From an uncultured Corynebacterium sp. (GTDB lineage Bacteria; Actinomycetota; Actinomycetes; Mycobacteriales; Mycobacteriaceae), in assembly GCF_947253065.1 (NCBI RefSeq), contig NZ_CAMXWS010000017.1, forward strand, positions 1-43,626: a DNA stretch of 43,626 bases, read 5' to 3'. Position numbers and translations under genes: made by a program. Every line of letters begins with the position of its first letter. Positions within the stretch are counted from its first letter, which is position 1. Under the pieces are notes generated by a model that was not told the origin of the DNA, searched no databases, and was given only the letters and a program-made list of their open reading frames with translations. Shown one piece after another: positions 1-6,794 of the stretch.

Positions 1-6
1 AGAAAT

Positions 7-45
7 GTCCGCCCCGCGACACGCCGAGCGGACACACTTTTTGCT
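7..45 (+). terminator. possible terminator hairpin
   Basis: The inverted repeat GTCCGC (7-12) / GCGGAC (28-33) is followed by a short T-run at 38-42. It could end transcription of a gene lying left of the window. The stem is only 6 bp and the upstream gene is not visible, so this is tentative. Confidence 0.3.
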
Positions 46-145
46 ACTTAACCCTCAAACCGTCCAGGCAAACTAGTTCGACGCATCCCGCCACTCCCAA
101 AAACCATACTGGCGAATAGGCGACCCACCCCTGACCTAAAAACCA

Positions 146-186
146 AAACCGGCGCCTTGGAAAAATAAAAACCAAGACGCCGGTTT
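146..186. terminator. strong hairpin, likely terminator
   Basis: A 15-bp near-perfect inverted repeat: arm 146-160 pairs with arm 172-186 with one mismatch, around an A-rich loop of 11 nt. The arms begin with AAA and end with TTT, so the hairpin could act in both directions. It lies downstream of the minus-strand tRNA genes, which fits termination of their transcript. Confidence 0.45.
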
Positions 187-193
187 GTCCACC

Positions 194-229
194 ATGTCGC
201 GACTGATCTGTCAACTATGTCGCGACTGA
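194..229. repeat. direct repeat of ATGTCGCGACTGA
   Basis: The 13-mer ATGTCGCGACTGA occurs at 194-206 and again at 217-229, a period of 23 nt. Such tandem 'ATGTCGCGACTGA...TGTCAAC' text resembles the ends of IS481-type insertion sequences as I remember them, but no transposase is visible here. The relation to an IS end is inference. Confidence 0.4.
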
Positions 230-238
230 GGACATTGG

Positions 239-311
239 TGCGCCCGGAGGGATTCGAACCCCCAACCTTCTGATCCGTAGTCAGATGCTCTATCCGTTGA
301 GCTACGGGCGC
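239..311 (-). tRNA. tRNA-Arg (ACG)
   Basis: Read on the minus strand this is a 73-nt cloverleaf. The acceptor stem GCGCCCG (305-311) pairs with CGGGCGC (240-246), with discriminator A at 239. The TTCGAA T-loop is present, and the anticodon loop CTACGGA gives anticodon ACG, normally A34-to-I edited, which reads CGN Arg codons. CCA is not encoded. It lies immediately downstream of the tRNA-Ser gene, one nucleotide away. Confidence 0.95.
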
Positions 312-312
312 A

Positions 313-402
313 TGGCGGAGATGACAGGATTTGAACCTGCGGACCTCGTGAAAGGTCAACTCCTTAGCAGGGAGCCCCAATCGGCCACTCTGGCACATCT
401 CC
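313..402 (-). tRNA. tRNA-Ser (GCT)
   Basis: Minus-strand class II tRNA with a long variable arm. Acceptor GGAGATG (396-402) pairs with CATCTCC (317-323), discriminator G is at 316, and the 3' CCA is genome-encoded (313-315). The anticodon loop CTGCTAA gives GCT, reading AGC/AGU. Probably co-transcribed with the tRNA-Arg gene that follows it. Confidence 0.95.
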
Positions 403-481
403 ATAGCCTTGTTACACACTACCCACAACCCGGCGGTCGAACAAAAACTTGGGTAGCGCACCCAGGTGCGGGCACGGCACC

Positions 482-487
482 TAGACT
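482..487 (+). promoter_or_regulatory. -10 hexamer TAGACT of pat
   Basis: TAGACT ends 8 nt before the pat ATG, and no Shine-Dalgarno sequence precedes the start. This is the geometry of a leaderless mRNA whose first base is the start codon. No convincing -35 box is visible. Confidence 0.55.
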
Positions 488-495
488 AACTACCC

Positions 496-1512
496 ATGAT
501 CCGCCACGACCTTGATGCCATTCCCACTTACGTGCCGGGTAAGACCGACCCGGATGCGTTGAAGCTGTCTTCTAATGAGGTTGCCGGCACTCCACTACCC
601 GCCGCTGCAGAAGCGATGGCCAAGGCAGCAGCAGGTGGCAACCGTTACCCGGACATGGGCGCGGTTTCACTGAAGCGCGCACTCAGCCAGCACTTGGGTG
701 TCGAGCCGGAAAATATCGCCGTTGGCTGCGGTTCTTCCGCACTGTGCCAGCAGTTGGCGCAGGCCACGTCCACCCCGGACAACAACATCATCTTCCCGTG
801 GCGCAGCTTTGAGGCGTACCCGATCTTCTGCCGCATCACCGGCGCCGAGCCACGCCCCGTGCCGCTTATCGACGGCGCGCATGACCTCAAGCGCATGCTT
901 TCGCTTATCGACGAAAAAACGTCCCTGATCTTCCTCTGCTCCCCCAACAATCCAACCGGTGCAGTTCTGTCGACTTCTGAATTCCATGACTTCATGGCCG
1001 AAGTTCCAGAGCACGTCACGGTCGCGCTGGATGAGGCTTATTTTGAGTTCAACCGCGACACCACTGCCGTCAATGGCCAGGACGAATGGCGCGACTACCC
1101 GAATCTGATCTGCCTGCGCACATTTTCCAAGGCTTATGGCCTGGCTGGCGTCCGTGTCGGTTATGCCTTTGGCAACCCCGAACTGATCACGGCCGTGGAC
1201 AAGGTGGGCGTTCCGTTCCAGGTCAGCTCCGTCGCACAGGCTGGTGCGATCGCTTCGCTCCAGCATTCCGAAGAGCTCCTCGCACGAGTCGAAGACACCG
1301 TCGCTGTCCGCGATGACGTCGCCGATGCTGTCGGCGCGCAGCACTCGCAAGCGAATTTCGTGTGGGTGCCCGATTGTGATTCCGCTGATCTTGCGCAACA
1401 GCTGGCAACCCGTGGAATCCTTGTCCGTGCCTTCCCGGAAGGCTTGCGCATCACTGTGACCAACCAGGAAGAAGCTGATGAATTCCTGTCAGCGTGGAAT
1501 GCGCTTTCCTAA
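496..1512 (+). CDS. pat: Pat/HisC-type aminotransferase (aromatic amino acid / histidinol-phosphate)
   Basis: 338-residue class I/II PLP-dependent aminotransferase. An N-terminal SNE motif near residue 27 follows an LKLSS stretch. The cofactor-binding motifs are CSPNNPTG (about 149-156), LDEAYF (about 178-183) and the PLP-lysine context FSKAYGLAG (about 210-218). The full length matches the HisC/Pat family (340-360 aa). In corynebacteria the Pat subgroup makes phenylalanine from phenylpyruvate and overlaps HisC in activity. The N-terminus and the stand-alone location, away from his genes, favour Pat. The ATG at 496 is supported by a -10 hexamer 8 nt upstream. It carries two copies of the 11-mer GCTTATCGACG only 39 nt apart (864 and 903), both in Leu-Ile-Asp codons. 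Confidence 0.85.
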   Translation: MIRHDLDAIPTYVPGKTDPDALKLSSNEVAGTPLPAAAEAMAKAAAGGNRYPDMGAVSLKRALSQHLGVEPENIAVGCGSSALCQQLAQATSTPDNNIIFPWRSFEAYPIFCRITGAEPRPVPLIDGAHDLKRMLSLIDEKTSLIFLCSPNNPTGAVLSTSEFHDFMAEVPEHVTVALDEAYFEFNRDTTAVNGQDEWRDYPNLICLRTFSKAYGLAGVRVGYAFGNPELITAVDKVGVPFQVSSVAQAGAIASLQHSEELLARVEDTVAVRDDVADAVGAQHSQANFVWVPDCDSADLAQQLATRGILVRAFPEGLRITVTNQEEADEFLSAWNALS

Positions 1513-1540
1513 GCAATATTAGCCCCACCAACACCTCTTA

Positions 1541-1565
1541 AACGCCCTGCTTAAGGGCGTTTTTC
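1541..1565 (+). terminator. Rho-independent terminator of pat
   Basis: The 8-bp stem AACGCCCT / AGGGCGTT encloses a short loop (1549-1553) and is followed directly by a T-run. It lies 28 nt after the pat stop codon. Confidence 0.85.
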
Positions 1566-1847
1566 TTTGCCTTCATAGCTCCGAAATTCTTATTACGGAT
1601 TAACAACTTCCAAATAACGTGTCCACAACTTGAACGGTGCAGTCGTTGAAGGGCCAAGACAACCGCACTTAGCGTCGTTGGTGAACGCGGTGCACACCAC
1701 CGAGGAACGTTCCGCAGCGAGGCTTCGACAGCTCCCGAATGATCGCGGAGGTTTCACCCCGTTCATCTCACACACCATTCACTTCATTCGAGACTGCCGA
1801 ACGCTTCACCATGCGCGGTCTCGGCCCTACCGAGGAAAGGAAAACCT
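1566..1847. other. intergenic region without a recognisable gene
   Basis: No ORF with convincing start signals is seen between the pat terminator and the small secreted-peptide gene. The last 20 nt carry the GAGGAAAGG ribosome binding site (1832-1840) of that gene. A clear -10/-35 pair could not be picked. The length leaves room for a long 5' leader or a regulatory RNA. Confidence 0.4.
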
Positions 1848-2204
1848 TTGCCTATGTCCAAACTCAACGCACGCACCTCCATCGCAGCCATCGGCGCATT
1901 CGGCGCGCTCGGCGCTGTCGCCATCTCCCCGGCCATCGCGAATGCAGACACCGACGCTCCTGCCACTGAAGTCCTGACCGCTGAGCAGGCCCAGGCAGTG
2001 GAGATCAACGAATACGGCTTCTGGAGCGAAGTTGGTGGCGGCGCAGCTAAGGGTGCTGTCACCGGTGCAGCAGGTGGCTGCGTGACCGGCGCCATCGGCG
2101 GTGCCGGCGTCGGCTGCGGTCCGGGCGCTGCTGTTGGTGGTGTCGGCGGTGCAGTCACCGGCGCAGTAGGCGGCGCCATCGATTACTTCACCGATGGCGA
2201 CTAA
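1848..2204 (+). CDS. secreted Gly-rich two-cysteine peptide, bacteriocin-like
   Basis: 118 residues (116 if the ATG at 1854 is used). The purine-rich site GAGGAAAGG sits 7 nt before a TTG at 1848 and 13 nt before the ATG at 1854, so the TTG start has the better spacing. A Sec signal peptide ends with ANA before DTD, around residue 33. A short acidic stretch (residues about 34-58) precedes a mature-like part rich in GxxxG and GG repeats, with two cysteines 13 residues apart (GGC...GVGC), ending in IDYFTDGD. Small size, secretion, GxxxG motifs and two Cys match the general look of class II/IIb bacteriocins (Blp/lactacin type). No sequence family is claimed. The genes downstream encode an ABC ATPase, a membrane protein and a secreted protease, which would suit export, immunity or processing. 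A surface-associated structural peptide is the alternative. Confidence 0.6.
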   Translation: MPMSKLNARTSIAAIGAFGALGAVAISPAIANADTDAPATEVLTAEQAQAVEINEYGFWSEVGGGAAKGAVTGAAGGCVTGAIGGAGVGCGPGAAVGGVGGAVTGAVGGAIDYFTDGD

Positions 2205-2243
2205 TCAGTACTAACCAGTAGAGCTATTACTCGCTCATGGAAG

Positions 2244-2297
2244 GCCCGTGATTCCAGCTAAAAGGTACCGTAGCTGGGATTACGCCCCTTCACGGGC
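2244..2297. other. two-tier inverted repeat downstream of the secreted peptide gene
   Basis: GCCCGTG (2244-2250) pairs with CACGGGC (2291-2297). Directly inside, ATTCCAGCTA (2251-2260) pairs with TAGCTGGGAT (2271-2280) with one G-T pair, around a 10-nt loop. The right-hand side has a 10-nt bulge (2281-2290). No T-run follows, so it is not a canonical terminator. It could be an mRNA-stabilising or processing element between the peptide gene and the ABC operon. Confidence 0.55.
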
Positions 2298-2353
2298 AAC
2301 TACTTCCACCTTTTATCTCCCTACAAACAATCCTTCAAACAAGCCAAAACTTC

Positions 2354-2359
2354 TAGAAT
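2354..2359 (+). promoter_or_regulatory. possible -10 hexamer TAGAAT of the ABC operon
   Basis: TAGAAT lies 35 nt before the ATG at 2395, in an AT-rich stretch. The gene itself has a ribosome binding site CGGAGAG (2383-2389), 5 nt before its start, so this transcript would have a leader. No good -35 was found. Confidence 0.35.
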
Positions 2360-2394
2360 TTCTTTAACCGACACAGACAGATCGGAGAGCAATC

Positions 2395-2721
2395 ATGCAC
2401 AGCACCCAGTTCACGACCACTCTGTCCATCGACGAAATCAAGAACCGTCTCTCCCCGCTCGATAATTTCAAGATCGAAGAAGAGAGCAAGGACCTGATGA
2501 GCGCCAAGGTCGGCAGCCTGTTCAAGTACAAGATGATCGGTGTATTCCTCACCGATGACTACCAGGCACCGATGAATATCGATGTCCAGGAAGGTGCTGA
2601 TGAGAACAGCCCGACCACGGTGCAGCTTTCCCCGCGCAGCAAGGAAATCGTGGACACGAAGAAGGCTACGGAGTTCTACGATCGTGGCTACGCCGAGATC
2701 CGCGAACTGCTCGAGGCATAA
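2395..2721 (+). CDS. small cytoplasmic protein of unknown function
   Basis: 108 residues with no signal peptide or membrane segment. It is mixed alpha/beta in appearance, Lys/Asp/Glu-rich in the middle, and ends in a helix-like stretch (YAEIRELLEA). I do not recognise the family. The ribosome binding site CGGAGAG at correct spacing supports the ATG. The ABC ATPase gene starts 20 nt after its stop, so the two are probably co-transcribed. Its position between a secreted peptide and an ABC transporter makes an accessory role in that cassette (immunity, regulation) possible, but nothing in the sequence shows this. Confidence 0.7.
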   Translation: MHSTQFTTTLSIDEIKNRLSPLDNFKIEEESKDLMSAKVGSLFKYKMIGVFLTDDYQAPMNIDVQEGADENSPTTVQLSPRSKEIVDTKKATEFYDRGYAEIRELLEA

Positions 2722-2741
2722 ACCCCAGGGGATCGATGAGT

Positions 2742-3377
2742 ATGAGTGAAGCAATCCCGTTCCTCAAAGGCGCGAGTGTCGGGCATGGTGACAAAGTGCT
2801 TCTTGAGGGCGTGGATTTCAAGCTGCACCCCGGAACGATCACTCGACTTGTTGGCGCCAACGGCGTCGGCAAGACCACGCTGATTGATTCCGCTTTGGGG
2901 CTCATCCCGCTCCGCCACGGCACGTGGGCTTATCCGCATAATCCGGGTTCCAAGCAGTACCAGGAGGAAATCGGATACATGCCCAGCACCATCGCTGGGT
3001 ACCCCAACCTCGTGCTGCAGAACTGGCTCGCACTCATCTCATCGGGTTTCTCACTCCCAACAGAAGAAGTCACTGCCCTGTGGGAAGAGCTCGGTGGCCG
3101 CGGACGGCAAAAAGAGCTGATCGCGAACCTGTCATCGGGCAATCGCAAAAAAGCATTGTTTCTTCCTGTGGTGGCGCGGCCGCGACGCATTCTCTTCCTC
3201 GACGAACCATTTGAAGAAGTGGATCTCTATGGCCAAGAGGTCATGGCACGGCTGATCAAGGAGCAGGTTGAGGCCGGGGCAGCTGCCCTGATCGTCTCGC
3301 ACAGGTCGGTCGACCACCTGCTTCCCATCGACACCACGTGGGAGATCAACGACGGCCACCTCCGCGAAGCATCATGA
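2742..3377 (+). CDS. ABC transporter ATP-binding protein
   Basis: About 211 residues and a single nucleotide-binding domain. Walker A GANGVGKTT lies near residues 37-45, the signature variant LSSGNRKK near 128-135, and Walker B RILFLDEP near 148-155, followed by the H-loop region SHRS. It would power the membrane protein encoded next, with which it overlaps by 4 nt (ATGA), a sign of translational coupling. Two ATGs are possible: 2736 lies only 3 nt after the AGGGGA site, while 2742 has 9 nt spacing and is preferred. The short length (about 210 aa) fits small ABC-2/bacteriocin-immunity type ATPases, but the substrate is unknown. Confidence 0.85.
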   Translation: MSEAIPFLKGASVGHGDKVLLEGVDFKLHPGTITRLVGANGVGKTTLIDSALGLIPLRHGTWAYPHNPGSKQYQEEIGYMPSTIAGYPNLVLQNWLALISSGFSLPTEEVTALWEELGGRGRQKELIANLSSGNRKKALFLPVVARPRRILFLDEPFEEVDLYGQEVMARLIKEQVEAGAAALIVSHRSVDHLLPIDTTWEINDGHLREAS

Positions 3378-4363
3378 ATTTGAATTCACGCACCATCGCG
3401 CTTCTTCGGTCAAGCTATTTCCCTGCTGAGACCAGCACCCGAATCGTCCGTCACGCTTTCCGCTTTGCGACGATCGCGGGAATCCTCCTCGTCTCCAGCC
3501 ACCTCGAACTCATCAGCAATGTCATTGCCTTCACTTTCGCGTGGATAGGTCTGCTCGCTCTTTCCGCTTCAGATTCGCGTGCATTGTCATTGGGCTCCTC
3601 CACGATGAATTGGCCCGGCACCCGCGTGGAAAGGGCCATCGCCGGCCTGACTGCCGTTGAACTCCTGGCAATCGCATTGTTCATTGCCTTGAGCATCATC
3701 ACTCAGGCATCACCTGCGCTCATCGCGTTGACGGCTGGTGTCTTGCTCATTCAAAACCTGATCCTCATTGGCCACGAAACAGCACTGGCCAATGGGCACG
3801 ATCAGATTGAAAGATTCATCCGTGGCGGTGGGTTCTCGCTCGTCGGCCCCATCATCGTCGCAGCAACAGTCATCCCTCTCCGCGACACTGTTCCAACAGA
3901 CACGGTCGTTTCATCTGCATCGCTCGTGGCCATCTTCAGTACCGAGCTCGCTTTTGCCCGTCGGCTGGGCACCTTCACACCGGGCTTCTTCATTCCCGGC
4001 TACCTCAAGCAGCAGATTCATCGCTTTGCGCTCACGCACTCCATCTTTGCTGGTTTGGGCGCGCTCACCGCGAGCCTTCTCGTCGGGATTCATCCCGGAA
4101 CAGCCGCGGCCATGGCTCTTTCCATTGTTGCCGGCGCTCTCTTCCTCCACGGGTTCATCTTGTACACCCGTGGTCTCGGGAAGGCCGCGATCATGTTCCT
4201 GGCTCTCGTCCTCACTTCTGCCCTAACTGGCATCGCCGCTGCTATCCGTGACGCACCCAGCTTCACCATTCCGCTCATGCTGGTCGCCAGTGCGGTCGTG
4301 GCGCTACCTCCAATCATCGCTACTCGACGCCTGTCTGAAGAACGCATTATCCGCAACCGCTAG
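3374..4363 (+). CDS. multi-pass membrane protein, probable ABC permease partner
   Basis: 329 residues from the ATG at 3374, which overlaps the ATPase stop codon (ATGA). Eight to ten hydrophobic segments can be traced, for example around residues 29-56, 84-100, 106-120, 157-172, 236-252, 258-275 and 299-318. I do not recognise a named permease family. Assignment as the transmembrane half of the transporter rests on the coupled ATPase gene. An in-frame upstream GTG-type start lies inside the ATPase gene and lacks support. Confidence 0.7.
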   Translation: MNLNSRTIALLRSSYFPAETSTRIVRHAFRFATIAGILLVSSHLELISNVIAFTFAWIGLLALSASDSRALSLGSSTMNWPGTRVERAIAGLTAVELLAIALFIALSIITQASPALIALTAGVLLIQNLILIGHETALANGHDQIERFIRGGGFSLVGPIIVAATVIPLRDTVPTDTVVSSASLVAIFSTELAFARRLGTFTPGFFIPGYLKQQIHRFALTHSIFAGLGALTASLLVGIHPGTAAAMALSIVAGALFLHGFILYTRGLGKAAIMFLALVLTSALTGIAAAIRDAPSFTIPLMLVASAVVALPPIIATRRLSEERIIRNR

Positions 4364-4399
4364 AACTCCCGCATCTGCACAAGGAGATCATTCGCCACA

Positions 4400-5062
4400 A
4401 TGTCCGCTCAGAATTCAGCCCCCTCACCTACACATGACCAGGCACAGAAGAAGAAACGCCGCCACCTCGTTTTAGGAGCAGCACTCGCTGTCGGCGCTGC
4501 CGCTGGTGCAGCAGCTGTCTTCCCTTTTGGTTCCCAAGCTGAAGCGTCGACAACACCAGTTGTGACCACGCATATCGATGGTGAGACCGTGAATAAGTGC
4601 TCGGTGACCTTCCTTAATGATGACACCGCCATCACCGCTGGCCACTGTGGCCCGGAAGGAGCGGAAGTGCGCGACGGCGATCATGTCGTTGGAAAAATCA
4701 CCGATAATTACCTCGTCGACGGCAAGGGCGTTGATCTCGCCGTCATCTCCTTGGAGAAGGAGTATGAAACACCGGATGCGGTGAAGGCATGCGTCGATAA
4801 GCCTGCGCCCACTACTGCTGTGACTATGGACGGTGCGTTTTCCGGCGAGCAATCTGGCGCGATCGTCTCAGAGCCGGTAAAGAAGGACGCGGAAGCGTTC
4901 GGGCAGTCCTACCCGGCCGAATATGTGCTGACCAATAATTCCTCCAAGCCGGGTGATTCCGGCGCACCCGTCTACGCGGAATCTGGCTGCTTGGCTGGAA
5001 TCCTCAACGGCGGAAACGGTGAATACTCGGCGCTAACCTTTCTACCCGAGGATCTCCACTAG
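4400..5062 (+). CDS. secreted trypsin-like serine protease (S1 fold)
   Basis: 220 residues. A basic N-terminus (KKKRR near 18-22) is followed by a hydrophobic signal segment (about 23-43) and a small-residue region (AEA-S) suitable for cleavage. The catalytic triad of the chymotrypsin fold is visible: TAGHC (His, about residue 82), VDLAVI (Asp, about 115) and PGDSGAPV (Ser, about 192). The protein is short for the family. The gene starts 36 nt after the membrane protein gene, with AAGGAGA (4380-4386) upstream, so it is probably the last gene of the ABC operon. A role in maturing or degrading the secreted peptide at 1848 is a guess from context. Confidence 0.8.
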   Translation: MSAQNSAPSPTHDQAQKKKRRHLVLGAALAVGAAAGAAAVFPFGSQAEASTTPVVTTHIDGETVNKCSVTFLNDDTAITAGHCGPEGAEVRDGDHVVGKITDNYLVDGKGVDLAVISLEKEYETPDAVKACVDKPAPTTAVTMDGAFSGEQSGAIVSEPVKKDAEAFGQSYPAEYVLTNNSSKPGDSGAPVYAESGCLAGILNGGNGEYSALTFLPEDLH

Positions 5063-5125
5063 TCGCACCTAATCAGTACGGTGGGTGGTGCCCGAAAATT
5101 TGAATAATGATTGAGGAGGAAACTC

Positions 5126-5503
5126 ATGCGTTTCGCAATTGATGTCGTGGCCACCGCCATCGCACTCTGGCTCGTCACCCTTATCGTTCCTGGCGTCGAA
5201 GTGATGGGCGGCGCTGTCGCCTTCATCTGGGTTGCGTTGGTGTTCATGTTTGTCAACGCCTTTATCTCCCCAGTGGTGAAGCTGCTTAGCCTTCCGCTGC
5301 GGATTCTCACCTTGGGCTTGTTCTCGTTGTTGGTCAATGCCCTGCTGTTCGCTATCGTCGGCTGGATCTCCAACGGTCTTGGCACCGGTCTGGAAATCAG
5401 TGGCTTCTGGGCTGCATTTTTCGGCGCGATCGTCATGGCTATTGCCAGCTGGATCGTTGAGGCCATTTTCAAGACCGCTGGTCTCGGCGCAGCCGCTGCC
5501 TAA
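5126..5503 (+). CDS. small membrane protein of the PF04020 'phage holin 4' superfamily
   Basis: 125 residues with four hydrophobic helices separated by short loops. The patterns ATAIALWLVTLIVPGV, AFIWVALVFMFVNAF and the SLPLRILTLGLFSL hinge are typical of PF04020 (mycobacterial 4-TM 'holin' family, YvlD-like). The function of this family is not established and it is common in chromosomes without prophage. The ATG at 5126 is preceded by GAGGAGG (5112-5118) at good spacing. The in-frame TTG at 5111 is part of that ribosome binding site and is unlikely to be the start. Followed by its own terminator. Confidence 0.8.
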   Translation: MRFAIDVVATAIALWLVTLIVPGVEVMGGAVAFIWVALVFMFVNAFISPVVKLLSLPLRILTLGLFSLLVNALLFAIVGWISNGLGTGLEISGFWAAFFGAIVMAIASWIVEAIFKTAGLGAAAA

Positions 5504-5513
5504 CTGCCCCCTT

Positions 5514-5550
5514 TCCCGTTCCTGGCATTCTCGCTGGGAGCGGGATTTTT
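5514..5550 (+). terminator. Rho-independent terminator
   Basis: TCCCGTTCC (5514-5522) pairs with GGAGCGGGA (5537-5545) with one G-T pair, followed by TTTTT. It lies 11 nt after the stop of the preceding membrane protein gene. Confidence 0.8.
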
Positions 5551-5621
5551 CTACTCAATCTGTTTTGTTCAAACGAACTAATATCCAGGTAGTTCTTACG
5601 GTTTCCTTAACTCTCCGCTAG

Positions 5622-5627
5622 TATAAA
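5622..5627 (+). promoter_or_regulatory. possible -10 TATAAA of the SGNH hydrolase gene
   Basis: The AT-rich element GTATAAAATT lies 40 nt upstream of the ATG at 5668. No confident -35 was found, and a leader of about 35 nt is implied. Confidence 0.35.
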
Positions 5628-5667
5628 ATTTTCACAACTGCCCCATGCGATGAACTGAGGCTCATTA

Positions 5668-6552
5668 ATGTCATTTTTTAACCGCCGCAAGCCCCGTCTG
5701 GCGCGCATGCTCACTGCAGCTGCGATTGCTGCAACCACCATCGGTGCTGGCGCCATGGTCCCGTCCGCTGACGCTGCCCCAAACGGCAACATCGTCACCT
5801 TCGGCGACTCGTACACCTCCAACCCGGATGAACTGCGCAACACCCTGAAGAAGGTTCAGATCCCGCAGATCAAGCACTTCGTGTGGGGCACCTACCCCAG
5901 CCGTAGCGGCTGCCTGCAGGCGCCGAATAACTGGCCGCGCCAGCTCGGCGCTGTCGCCCGCGCACCCATCGCGGACTACTCCTGCACCGCCGAGTCCTCC
6001 CACGTCATCCCCGGCAAGGTCGACCGTGCTATCGCCGCCGGCGACATTCACCGCGGCACCCGTGCCGTTGTCATCGCAGTGGGCATGAACGACTTCGGCC
6101 CGTACGGCATCCAGCGCGGTGCTGACCCGCTCAACGAGGGCAAGATGCGCGCCGACTACGTCAACAACATTCGTCGCGCCGTGGCCAAGGCACGCGCTGC
6201 AGCCCCGCGCGCAAAAATCCTGATCAGCGGCTCCCTCTCCGTCACCGAGCCGGACCGTCTGAACAGCCTCTGCTTCATCAACGTGGTGCCAAACGCACCG
6301 CTGGGCATCCCCTTCCCCACCCTGCACCGCATTGAGAACATCAACCGCGCCAACCAGCGCGCAGCTGCCGCTGCCTCCGGTGCCACCTACGTGGAAATGA
6401 TGCACCCATCGCGTCACCACAGCACCTGTGCACGTGATTCGCAGCGCTGGGTCGCCGGTGCCATTGACACCAATGCAGAGCACAACATGGGCCTGCACCC
6501 CACCCCCGCAGGCTCCCGCTTCATGGCGCAGCAGATCACTCGCCACCTGTAA
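5668..6552 (+). CDS. secreted SGNH/GDSL hydrolase
   Basis: 294 residues. An Arg/Lys-rich start and hydrophobic core (about 13-30) lead to a signal-peptidase site after ADA (about residue 37). The SGNH blocks are present: GDSY (block I, catalytic Ser, about residue 46), GMND (block III oxyanion Asn, about 138) and LHPTP (block V His, about 278). Conserved Cys are probably paired in the exported enzyme. It should be an esterase or lipase of the cell envelope or medium. Corynebacteriales carry several such enzymes, but the substrate cannot be read from sequence. Stand-alone gene closed by a very strong terminator. Upstream only a weak purine site (CTGAGG) is seen. Confidence 0.85.
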   Translation: MSFFNRRKPRLARMLTAAAIAATTIGAGAMVPSADAAPNGNIVTFGDSYTSNPDELRNTLKKVQIPQIKHFVWGTYPSRSGCLQAPNNWPRQLGAVARAPIADYSCTAESSHVIPGKVDRAIAAGDIHRGTRAVVIAVGMNDFGPYGIQRGADPLNEGKMRADYVNNIRRAVAKARAAAPRAKILISGSLSVTEPDRLNSLCFINVVPNAPLGIPFPTLHRIENINRANQRAAAAASGATYVEMMHPSRHHSTCARDSQRWVAGAIDTNAEHNMGLHPTPAGSRFMAQQITRHL

Positions 6553-6578
6553 TCTGAAAAGAGCTTTTCAAGAGCTAA

Positions 6579-6626
6579 AGTCCCCCGGTTCTGGCTAGTT
6601 GGGTTAACCAGAACCGGGGGACTTCA
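6579..6626. terminator. strong terminator hairpin
   Basis: A 16-bp perfect stem (6579-6594 with 6608-6623) flanked by AAA on the left and TT on the right. It can terminate the SGNH gene on the plus strand and the tRNA-Ser transcript on the minus strand. Confidence 0.85.
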
Positions 6627-6631
6627 TCTTG

Positions 6632-6716
6632 CGGAGACGGGGGGATTTGAACCCCCGGAGGTGTGACCCTCGCTGGTTTTCAAGACCAGTGCATTCGGCC
6701 GCTCTGCCACGTCTCC
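6632..6716 (-). tRNA. tRNA-Ser (TGA)
   Basis: Minus-strand class II tRNA. Acceptor GGAGACG (6710-6716) pairs with CGTCTCC (6633-6639), with discriminator G at 6632. The anticodon loop CTTGAAA gives TGA, there is a long variable arm, and the T-loop is TTCAAAT. CCA is not encoded. Confidence 0.95.
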
Positions 6717-6794
6717 TCGTCGCCTATGCAAGTGCGACTTAATCACCTTACAACACAGCTTCTTGTGTCCCAGTTAATGCCGGAACCGGACCCT

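Noticed and set aside
239..402. tRNA pair as an occupied phage attachment site
   Set aside because: No integrase, no duplicated tRNA 3' end and no phage genes nearby.
5111..5125. TTG start for the PF04020 membrane protein
   Set aside because: The TTG is part of the GAGGAGG ribosome binding site of the ATG at 5126.
5126..5503. True phage holin
   Set aside because: The PF04020 family is a chromosomal membrane family with a historical name. No lysin or phage structural genes are present.
5671..6546. 291-codon open frame antisense to the SGNH hydrolase
   Set aside because: GC-rich third-position effect. The sense strand has a signal peptide and all SGNH motifs.
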